A stretch of 64,000 nt of DNA from Hydrogenophaga sp. Root209. GTDB lineage: Bacteria > Pseudomonadota > Gammaproteobacteria > Burkholderiales > Burkholderiaceae_C. Below, piece by piece: positions 55,550-64,000 of the stretch (position 1 is the stretch's first letter; every line of letters begins with the position of its first letter). The position numbers and the translations under genes were made by a program. A model generated the notes under the pieces. It worked only from the letters and a program-made list of their open reading frames with translations. It searched no databases and was not told the origin of the DNA. The DNA is taken from positions 178,247-242,246 of the forward strand of contig NZ_LMIE01000029.1 in the NCBI RefSeq assembly GCF_001428625.1, in the 5' to 3' direction.

Positions 55550-56143
55550 ATGAGTATTTTTGTTATTGACGACCACCCGCTCATGCGTGAGGCCGTCGTC
55601 ATGCTGCTTCGCCGCCTTCGGGCCTCGACCCAGGTGATTGAGCTTGAGCGGCTGGCGTCCGTGAGCAAGGCCATCGCCGAACACGGTGAGCCAGAGCTGG
55701 TCTGCCTCGACCTCAAACTGCCCGACACCAACGGCGTGTCCGGTGTGCGCGAAGTCCGCCAGATGTTGCCCGACACATCGCTGATCGTGCTGTCGGCTTC
55801 ACCCTCATCCGATTACGAAGACCTGGCCCGCGAAGCCGGTGCCGACGCTTACGTGGAGAAGTCGGCCGGTGCGGCGCAGATCGCCAAGGTGCTGCGCGAA
55901 TTCCTGACCGACGAGGTGGAAGACGAAAACGCTCCCACCATTCCTGACAAGCTTTCCAAACGCCAGAAACAGCTGCTGGTCATGCTGGACCGTGGCCTGA
56001 GCAACCGCGACATCGCGGAGCAACTGCAGATCAGTGAACACACCGTCAAGGTGCACTTGTGGCGCCTGTTCCGCCGGCTCAACGTCAAGAGCCGCTCGCA
56101 GGCCAGCCACCTCGCCCGCACGGCTGGTTTGCTGGACCTCTGA
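55550..56143 (+). CDS. NarL/LuxR-type response regulator
   Basis: A 197-residue two-component regulator. The receiver domain has acidic FVIDDHP near the start, the phosphoacceptor Asp in LVCLDLKLPD near 55, a conserved Ser in VLSAS and Lys in VEKSAG. The C-terminal LuxR helix-turn-helix reads LSKRQKQLLVMLDRGLSNRD and ISEHTVKVHLWRLFRRL. A histidine kinase gene converges on it 26 bases away and is the likely partner. The target genes are not evident. Confidence 0.92.
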   Translation: MSIFVIDDHPLMREAVVMLLRRLRASTQVIELERLASVSKAIAEHGEPELVCLDLKLPDTNGVSGVREVRQMLPDTSLIVLSASPSSDYEDLAREAGADAYVEKSAGAAQIAKVLREFLTDEVEDENAPTIPDKLSKRQKQLLVMLDRGLSNRDIAEQLQISEHTVKVHLWRLFRRLNVKSRSQASHLARTAGLLDL

Positions 56144-56169
56144 TCCCGCAGCAGCGCAGCGGCCCGTGA

Positions 56170-57603
56170 TCAGGCTGCGCTGCGCGCCACCACCGTGGGT
56201 TCGGGCAACCCGGTGGCTTCCTGCTGGGTAAACGCCGGCAGCATCACCCTGAAGACACTGCCCCGGTTGGCCTCCGAAGTCAGGGCCAGCTGGTAGCCCA
56301 TCAGCGATGCCAGCTTGGACACGATCGTCAAACCCAGGCCCAGACTGTCCTCGGTGCCCTGGTGCTGGGACACGCGAAAGAACTCCTGGAAGATCGCCTG
56401 CTGGTGCTCGCGCGCAATGCCCACGCCTGTGTCCCAGACTTCAAACACCAGCATGTCCTCGCGCTGACGCAGCGCCAGCAACACGCCCCCTTGATGTGTG
56501 TGCCGCAGCGCGTTGGACACCAGGTTGCCCAGAATGCGGCGCAGCACCACGGGATCCGACCACAGCGTGGTGGGACGCGTGTGGGAACGCAGGCGCAGCG
56601 ACTTGCCCACCGCCACCGGCTCGAACTGCAGCGACAGATCAGCGAACAGCTTCTCCACATCCACGTGCTGCAACCGCACCTTGTAGTTGCCTGCATCGAT
56701 GCGCGTCAGGTCGAACAACGAATCAAACAACTCGTTGATGGCGCGCGTGGACTGCAGGATGCGCGGCGCGATGTCACGCGCCATCTCCGGCTCGGTGGCC
56801 AGCCAATCCGCATAGAGGCTGAGCGCATGCACCGGCTGGCGCAGGTCGTGGGCGGCAGAAGCCAGAAAGCGATTTTTGGTGGCCACCGCGCGCAACGAGG
56901 CGCGGGTCTGCAAGGTGAGCGAGTCGATCAGCTCCTGATTGGAAAACTGCAACTCAAAACTGGCACGGTGAACCTCGTGCATGCGTGTTCCTGTCATGAA
57001 CAGCAAGCCCCAGAACGCCACCAGGAGAGCCATGAGGACCAGTCCGGTCTGCAGCGCCCCGGCCGGTTGGGGCAACACCACCATGACGACGACCAGGCTC
57101 AAGAGCACCGAGAGCATGAGTGCGTTGGCGTAAGTGCGGTAGACCGGCAGGTAGGCGCTGAAGGAGGTGAGCGTGAGCAGCCCCTGCCCCAGCACCACCA
57201 GCGCGCAAACGAACTGGGTGGCGATCGGTGCCTGCTGGTAACTCAACAGCACCGGCCCGCCCCACAGCAGGGCCACAGCGGCCCAGGTCCAGTGGTAGCG
57301 ATTGATGAAGGTTATGCGTTGCGGCCCCTCCAGGCTGTCGTAGCGCAAGCGGTAGATACCGATCAGGCGGTAGCGGTAGACCAGCATCGCCAGCATCAGC
57401 GCGGTCCAGACCAGCAGGCCGACTGTGTTGACATCCCCTGCCATCATGTAGACGAGCAGTGGCAGCGAGAGCGTAGCCGCCACCAACGACGGGCCCATGT
57501 TGTCCATCAACACGCCGATGAGTTGCGAATTCACCCAATGGTCACGCACTTCCGGCGATGCCGGCACGTGTTGGTAAGTCGCGGGTTGGGTGTCGACGAG
57601 CAT
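56170..57603 (-). CDS. Membrane sensor histidine kinase
   Basis: A 477-residue sensor with six predicted N-terminal membrane segments (about 35-205), a short coiled coil, a HisKA domain with SAAHDLRQPVHALSLYADWL (phosphoacceptor His) and a HATPase domain (N box NLVSNALRHTHQGG, G1 VWDTGVGIA, G2 LGLGLTIV). No extracellular sensor loop of size is present, so it may sense the membrane or use its helices. It converges with a NarL-type regulator, its probable partner. The second start, MLVDTQ, is used. Confidence 0.9.
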   Translation of the reverse strand: MLVDTQPATYQHVPASPEVRDHWVNSQLIGVLMDNMGPSLVAATLSLPLLVYMMAGDVNTVGLLVWTALMLAMLVYRYRLIGIYRLRYDSLEGPQRITFINRYHWTWAAVALLWGGPVLLSYQQAPIATQFVCALVVLGQGLLTLTSFSAYLPVYRTYANALMLSVLLSLVVVMVVLPQPAGALQTGLVLMALLVAFWGLLFMTGTRMHEVHRASFELQFSNQELIDSLTLQTRASLRAVATKNRFLASAAHDLRQPVHALSLYADWLATEPEMARDIAPRILQSTRAINELFDSLFDLTRIDAGNYKVRLQHVDVEKLFADLSLQFEPVAVGKSLRLRSHTRPTTLWSDPVVLRRILGNLVSNALRHTHQGGVLLALRQREDMLVFEVWDTGVGIAREHQQAIFQEFFRVSQHQGTEDSLGLGLTIVSKLASLMGYQLALTSEANRGSVFRVMLPAFTQQEATGLPEPTVVARSAA

Positions 57604-57719
57604 GGGTGGGTGGGATGCGGCAGTGGCGCATTGTCTCACCCGCCTCGGGCACCCGATACGCCGACATCTCGGCGTTGAGCGCCTGCTATACTCGCCGGTT
57701 CGCGATGTAGACCGACACC

Positions 57720-57809
<90 letters not shown>

Positions 57810-57813
57810 CGTG

Positions 57814-57841
57814 AAAAAGCCACCGAACCCGGTGGCTTTTT
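57814..57841. terminator. Bidirectional intrinsic terminator between tRNA-Ser and serS
   Basis: AAAAAGCCACC pairs perfectly with GGTGGCTTTTT around a six-base loop, with A- and T-runs on both sides. It ends the rightward tRNA-Ser transcript and the leftward serS transcript. Confidence 0.9.
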
Positions 57842-57872
57842 GCTGGGCGAAGCTTTTCGCTTCAAGCCGTTT

Positions 57873-60195
<2,323 letters not shown>

Positions 60196-60196
<1 letters not shown>

Positions 60197-60660
60197 CAGA
60201 GCACCCCGATCAGTTGCACTTCGAAGCTCACCGGCTGCCCGGCCAGCGGGTGGTTGAAATCGAACAGCACCGCACCATCTTCGCGCACCTGCAGCACAGC
60301 GCCCGCATAGGTGCCCAGCCCATCGGGCGTGGGGAACTGCACCACATCGCCGGCCACGTACCGTTCGTGCGGGTCTCCCAGCTCGCTCAGCAGCTTACGC
60401 GCTACCCACTGCACCATCTCGGGCTGGCGATCGCCAAAGGCCTCGCCTGCGGCCAGCTCGATGATGGTGCGGGTGCCCTCGTCCAGACCCATCAGCCGCT
60501 GCTCGATGGCTGGCGAGAGCTCGCCGGTTCCCAGGCTCAGCGTGGCGGGTTTGCCGGCAAAGGTGTCGATGATCACCTGCCCCTGCGGACCCGACATGCG
60601 GTAGTGCAGGGTGAGGAAAGAGCCGTCTTGGACTTGGGGCATGGGCGGGTGGGAAAGCAT
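60196..60660 (-). CDS. fkpB: FKBP-type peptidyl-prolyl isomerase (SlpA/FkpB-like)
   Basis: A 154-residue SlpA-type FKBP. It opens with [21 protein letters not shown] (in part), has the hinge [19 protein letters not shown], and includes the insert-in-flap domain (about 75-125) that gives chaperone activity. It ends [19 protein letters not shown]. The start is uncertain between two Met codons six residues apart. It is translationally coupled to ispH. Confidence 0.9.
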
Positions 60661-60756
60661 GGGCAGGAGTGTGGCGCAAGCGGCCGAAAACCGGGGCGCT
60701 GGCGGTGGGGTGAAGCCTGTATTGTAAAAAGCGGACTGAAACAGGGAGAAAAAACG

Positions 60757-61449
60757 ATGGATGGCCTTCTTGCAGTCGGGCTGAAAAGCCTGCCGAACGA
60801 CGCGCGACCGCGCGAAAAGCTGCTGGCACGCGGACCTTCCGCGCTCAGCGACGTGGAACTGCTGGCGCTGCTGCTGCGCACCGGCATCCGAGGCAAACAC
60901 GTGGTGCAGCTCGCTCAGGAGCTGCTGGAACACTTTGGCGGCATGGCCGGACTGCTGCACACCAGCGCCGATGCGCTGAGACAGGTCAAGGGCCTGGGCC
61001 CGGCCAAACGCGCCGAGGTGCTGGCGGTGCTCGAACTCGCCCGCCGCGCGCTCACCCAGCGTCTGCAGGAGAAGACGCTGATGGAGAACCCCCAGGCGGT
61101 GCGCGAGTACCTGCAACTGCAGCTCGGCGGTCGCCAGCACGAGGTGTTTGCGGTGATGTTCCTCGACTCCCAGAACCGGCTGGTTGCGCTTGAAGAATTG
61201 TTTCGCGGCACCCTCACCCAGACCAGCGTGTACCCCAGAGAAGTGGTGCTGCGCGCCCTTCACCACCACGCCGCTGCCGTGGTGCTGGCGCACAACCACC
61301 CCAGCGGCACCGCCCTGCCCTCGCGCGCAGACGAAGCCCTCACCGCAACCCTCAAGTCGGCGCTGGCGCTGGTGGACGTGCGCGTGCTGGACCACTTCAT
61401 CGTGACCCGCAACCACGCCGCGTCCATGGCCGAAATGGGCTTGATCTGA
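60757..61449 (+). CDS. radC: RadC family (UPF0758) JAB-domain protein
   Basis: A 230-residue protein with an N-terminal helix-hairpin-helix part ([38 protein letters not shown]) and a C-terminal JAB/MPN-like metalloprotease domain with [18 protein letters not shown]. RadC was linked to DNA repair, but its chromosomal role is unsettled. AGGGAG precedes the ATG. Confidence 0.93.
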   Translation: MDGLLAVGLKSLPNDARPREKLLARGPSALSDVELLALLLRTGIRGKHVVQLAQELLEHFGGMAGLLHTSADALRQVKGLGPAKRAEVLAVLELARRALTQRLQEKTLMENPQAVREYLQLQLGGRQHEVFAVMFLDSQNRLVALEELFRGTLTQTSVYPREVVLRALHHHAAAVVLAHNHPSGTALPSRADEALTATLKSALALVDVRVLDHFIVTRNHAASMAEMGLI

Positions 61450-61497
61450 CGCTGCAGGGTTGATCTTGCGCCCGCAGCGCAGGGCGCGACCGCTCCG

Positions 61498-61513
61498 TCA
61501 CAATCGCGCCATG
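61498..61513 (+). promoter_or_regulatory. Start-proximal CACAAT motif before the Smr gene
   Basis: TCACAATCGCGCCATG repeats exactly the 16 bases at the yciO start. The -10-like CACAAT lies six bases before the ATG with no ribosome site, consistent with a leaderless or near-leaderless mRNA. Confidence 0.35.
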
Positions 61514-62146
61514 AAAGTCAACACGCTGGCCGATCTGAAGGCGCTCAAACGCGCCATGGCAGAGCGTGCGGCGGCCGAAGCCGTTCAGCGCGAAGCCGCG
61601 CGCCAGGCCGGGCTGCGGCGCGAACGCGAGCACCGCCTGTTCGCCAGCGCCGTGGGTCCGGTTCAATCCATCGCCAACCCCGGCCGCATCGAGCGGCGCC
61701 CGGTGCCGGTGGAGCCGCTGCCCGTGCAACGCCAGCTTGACGAGGCCTCGGTGATGCGAGAGGCGCTGTCCGACGAGTTCGACATCGAGACCCTGCTGCA
61801 CACCGACGAGATGCTGAGCTTCCGCCGCCCGGGCCTCGGGCCGGACGTGATGCGCAAGCTTCGCGAGGGCAGCTGGAGCATCCAGCGCCAGATCGACCTG
61901 CACGGCCTGCGCACGGACGAAGCCCGCGAAGCCCTGGGCCGCTTCATCCGCGAAGCCCACCAGCAAGGCCTGCGCTGCGTGCGCGTGGTGCACGGCAAAG
62001 GCCTGGGTTCCCCCGGGCGCATGCCGGTGCTCAAGAACCGCGTGTTGCGCTGGCTGGTGCAGAAGAACGAGGTGATGGCGTTCGTGCAGGCGCGGCCAGC
62101 CGACGGTGGGGCTGGGGCGCTGGTGGTGTTGTTGCGCTCGGGATGA
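61511..62146 (+). CDS. Smr-domain protein (putative nuclease, YdaL/SmrA-like)
   Basis: A 211-residue protein. An Arg/Ala-rich helical N terminus precedes the Smr domain at about 125-200, with IDLHGLRTDEAREALGRFI (HxG-type start) and VRVVHGKGLGSPGRMPVLK, where HGKG is the signature. Smr domains nick or bind DNA or cleave RNA; E. coli SmrB cuts mRNA at collided ribosomes. Which applies here is not known. Confidence 0.9.
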   Translation: MKVNTLADLKALKRAMAERAAAEAVQREAARQAGLRREREHRLFASAVGPVQSIANPGRIERRPVPVEPLPVQRQLDEASVMREALSDEFDIETLLHTDEMLSFRRPGLGPDVMRKLREGSWSIQRQIDLHGLRTDEAREALGRFIREAHQQGLRCVRVVHGKGLGSPGRMPVLKNRVLRWLVQKNEVMAFVQARPADGGAGALVVLLRSG

Positions 62147-62185
62147 AGGCGGCCTCGGGCCCGAGCCCCGTTGACCACTTCAAAC

Positions 62186-62575
62186 TCAGGATGGCGAGCG
62201 GCTTTTCCGGTAGGAGTTCTTCAGGAGAATCTTGCCGCCTCGAAGCGTGAACAGATCACAACCGTGAACCTCAACGCGCGAGCCATCCGCCCGCGTGCCC
62301 AGAAACGTCCATTCCGATACGCCCCGGTCCCCGTGGACAAAATGGCGCGCATGGGCCCATTGGGCGTCCGGGAACACTGCCCAGACCTTGGCGAAGGCAG
62401 CTCGCACGGCTTCACTGCCGACGTAGCGGGTGCCGCAGGCATCCGCACCGGCCGACGATTCGAAGACGCAATCCTCTGTCATGAACGACATGAGGGCGTC
62501 GACATCGTGCCGATTCCACGCCGCGGCAAACGCCTCGAGAAACTCCGTGGTCACTTCAGGTATGGCCGTTTGCAT
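62186..62575 (-). CDS. NTF2/SnoaL-like domain protein
   Basis: A 129-residue protein with the SnoaL-like fold: FLEAFAAAWNRHDVDALMSF, DCVFESSAGADACGTRYVG, then EWTFLGTRADGSRVEVHGCD and FTLRGGKILLKNSY. It may be an isomerase, hydrolase or binding protein; the substrate is unknown. It lies 35 bases after the truncated haemoglobin gene in the same direction and could be cotranscribed. Confidence 0.85.
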   Translation of the reverse strand: MQTAIPEVTTEFLEAFAAAWNRHDVDALMSFMTEDCVFESSAGADACGTRYVGSEAVRAAFAKVWAVFPDAQWAHARHFVHGDRGVSEWTFLGTRADGSRVEVHGCDLFTLRGGKILLKNSYRKSRSPS

Positions 62576-62610
62576 GTCGCACCCCGTTGGTTGATTGAAA
62601 GTACCGGCTC

Positions 62611-63021
62611 TCACCCCGGCGAATTCCGCATCCAATCCGCGGTCTGGAAAAAGCTGGTCTTCAACCGCTCGCGCAGCACCGCGTCCACGCCCGTCTCGCC
62701 CATCGCCTGGTCCATGCAGGCCAGCCACTGGTCGCGCTCCTGCACGCCGATGGAAAACGGCATGTGGCGCATGCGCAGGCGCGGGTGGCCGAACTGTTCG
62801 GTGTAGTGCTGCGGGCCGCCGAGCCAGCCGCAGAGGAACCAGAAGAGTTTTTGCCGCGCATCGGCCAGCGTGTTGCCATGGGCGGCGCGCAGTTCCCGGT
62901 AGCCGGGCTCGATGTCCATGAGGTCGTAGAAGCGGTCGACCAAGGCGCGCACCTTGTCTTCGCCGCCGATCCATTCGAAGGGAGTCGCGAAGGGCTTGGG
63001 TTCTTGCAGGGGCGTGTTCAT
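62611..63021 (-). CDS. Group II truncated haemoglobin (TrHbO type)
   Basis: A 136-residue oxygen/nitric-oxide-binding globin. FEWIGGEDKVRALVDRFYDLM opens the 2/2 fold (in part), the proximal His is in RLRMRHMPFSI, and the group II Trp at G8 is in RDQWLACM. Group II globins are tied to oxidative or nitrosative stress. The ATG overlaps the upstream permease stop (ATGA), so the globin is translated from that operon. Confidence 0.92.
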   Translation of the reverse strand: MNTPLQEPKPFATPFEWIGGEDKVRALVDRFYDLMDIEPGYRELRAAHGNTLADARQKLFWFLCGWLGGPQHYTEQFGHPRLRMRHMPFSIGVQERDQWLACMDQAMGETGVDAVLRERLKTSFFQTADWMRNSPG

Positions 63022-64000
63022 TCGGTGGCCCTGCGCAAGGTTTCCACCACGGGCGTGCGCAACACGCTGCGCAGACCCCACCAGCCCGCCACCAGGGCCA
63101 GCACGGCGCCGGCCAGCGCGCCGCCCAGCGGCACCCAGGGCGAAGCGGTCCAGGAAAACTGGAACACGTAGCGAGCGAGCGCCCAGCCCACTACCACGGC
63201 GACCGTGGAAGCGAGGAAACCGGCCAGCAAACCCACGCCCAGCAGTTCGATGCGCTGCACCTGGCGCAGCAGGCGCGAGCCCGCGCCCACCGCGCGCAGG
63301 ATGGCGAATTCGCGCTCGCGTTCGCCGCGCGTGGCGGTGATGGCGGCCAGCAGCACCACCAGGCCGGCGGCCAGCGTGAAGGCGAACAGGAATTCCACCG
63401 CGCTGATGACCTGGCCGAGCACGCGCTGCACCTGCGCGATGGTCTGGCTCATGTCGACGTTGGTGATGTTGGGAAACTGGCGCACCAGCGTGTTGTCGAA
63501 GCTGGCGCCAGCAGCGCTCGCACCATCGGGCGCGCGGAAGGCGCTGATGAAGCTCACGGGCACGTTGGGCACATCGGTCACCGGAAACACCACGAAGAAG
63601 TTGACCCGCATGGAGCCCCAGTCCACCTTGCGCAGGCTGGTGATGCGGCCTTCAGTCACCTGGCCGGCGATGTCGAAACCCAGTCGGTCACCGAGCTTGA
63701 GGCCCAGCGTTTCAGCCAGGCCCTCTTCCACGCTCAGGGCGTCGGCTTCGCCGTTGGTCCAGCGCCCTTGCACCACCGGGTTGTGGTCGGGCAGTGTGGC
63801 GGTGTTGGAGAGATTGAACTCGCGGTCGACCAGGCGGGCGGCCCTGTCGTCGGTGTAGTCCTCGGGTCTGACCGCCGCGCCGTTGATGCTGACCAGGCGG
63901 CCCCGGATCATGGGATACCAGTCGAAACGCTCCACCCCGGCGGTGCGCAGCGCTTGCTGGAATTCCGCGCCCTGCTCGGGCTGCACGTTGATGACGAAGC
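63018..64000 (-). CDS. FtsX-like ABC transporter permease, C-terminal part (cut by window edge)
   Basis: The frame is open to the right edge, so only about the last 327 residues are seen; family members of the YbbP type are about 800-850 long. Membrane segments lie in VEFLFAFTLAAGLVVLLAAI, LLGVGLLAGFLASTVAVVVG and a final helix near the end. RGEREREFAILRAVGAGSR is the typical FtsX loop. Such permeases work with a YbbA-like ATPase on lipoprotein or envelope substrates. It overlaps the truncated haemoglobin gene by four bases. Confidence 0.9.
   Translation of the reverse strand, partial: FVINVQPEQGAEFQQALRTAGVERFDWYPMIRGRLVSINGAAVRPEDYTDDRAARLVDREFNLSNTATLPDHNPVVQGRWTNGEADALSVEEGLAETLGLKLGDRLGFDIAGQVTEGRITSLRKVDWGSMRVNFFVVFPVTDVPNVPVSFISAFRAPDGASAAGASFDNTLVRQFPNITNVDMSQTIAQVQRVLGQVISAVEFLFAFTLAAGLVVLLAAITATRGEREREFAILRAVGAGSRLLRQVQRIELLGVGLLAGFLASTVAVVVGWALARYVFQFSWTASPWVPLGGALAGAVLALVAGWWGLRSVLRTPVVETLRRATE

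Overview
The window is a GC-rich, densely coded bacterial chromosome segment with about 65 protein genes. The gene set points to Burkholderiales, most likely Comamonadaceae of the Hydrogenophaga/Acidovorax type. Supporting features are hemCDXY next to ppc, a beta-proteobacterial RNase E with a long leader, DUF3348/DUF802/DUF2894 proteins, TRAP transporters, an H-NS of the HvrA type, and a palindromic intergenic repeat that I recall from this family. The genus is an inference from protein families, not from a marker gene such as 16S rRNA, which is absent here.

Layout. 1-5.4 kb: an arginine deiminase operon (arcD-arcA-arcB), a ydcH-alcohol dehydrogenase pair and a divergent alternative oxidase. 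Two near-identical FNR/CRP-type palindromes suggest shared low-oxygen or nitric-oxide control. 6.1-11.1 kb: a 5'-truncated tag gene is followed by an AT-richer acyltransferase/SGNH gene and a DUF2167-membrane protein-DnaJ operon, which looks like acquired DNA. 11.4-18.2 kb: an IclR-controlled catabolic locus, with a CodA-like deaminase and a metallo-hydrolase on one side, and an AroQ-like protein with altered active-site residues plus a complete TRAP transporter on the other. 18.2-18.4 kb: a scar that looks like the fused ends of a lost uracil-catabolism cluster. 18.6-24.9 kb: a YbaL-type antiporter, a DUF1653 fusion protein, a radical-SAM gene with a LexA-type box, an ABC-2 exporter and an orphan TakP-like binding protein.

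24.9-28.8 kb: a tightly overlapping four-gene operon (DUF3348, MotA/ExbB-like DUF802 with a long coiled coil, MotB/OmpA-like, DUF2894). It resembles the ZorAB motor but lacks the known Zorya effectors, and is my best candidate for an undescribed system. 28.9-38.6 kb: hydroxypyruvate isomerase and glycerate kinase, 8-oxoguanine deaminase, an Lrp/EamA pair, an esterase, a hydratase-like enzyme, acyl-CoA ligase, a tyrosine phosphatase and H-NS. 38.6-43.4 kb: rluC and rne, diverging around a long rne leader. 43.5-50.8 kb: hemCDXY and divergent ppc.

50.8-64 kb: mostly housekeeping genes. These are an RNase AM-like PHP phosphatase, an EamA transporter, YciO, an M50 protease, trpS with an extra C-terminal domain, a response regulator converging on a histidine kinase, tRNA-Ser(CGA) converging on serS, fkpB-ispH, radC, an Smr protein, an NTF2-like protein, a truncated haemoglobin and the 3' part of an FtsX-type permease cut by the window edge. 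Most remaining long open frames on the opposite strands are GC-driven shadows.
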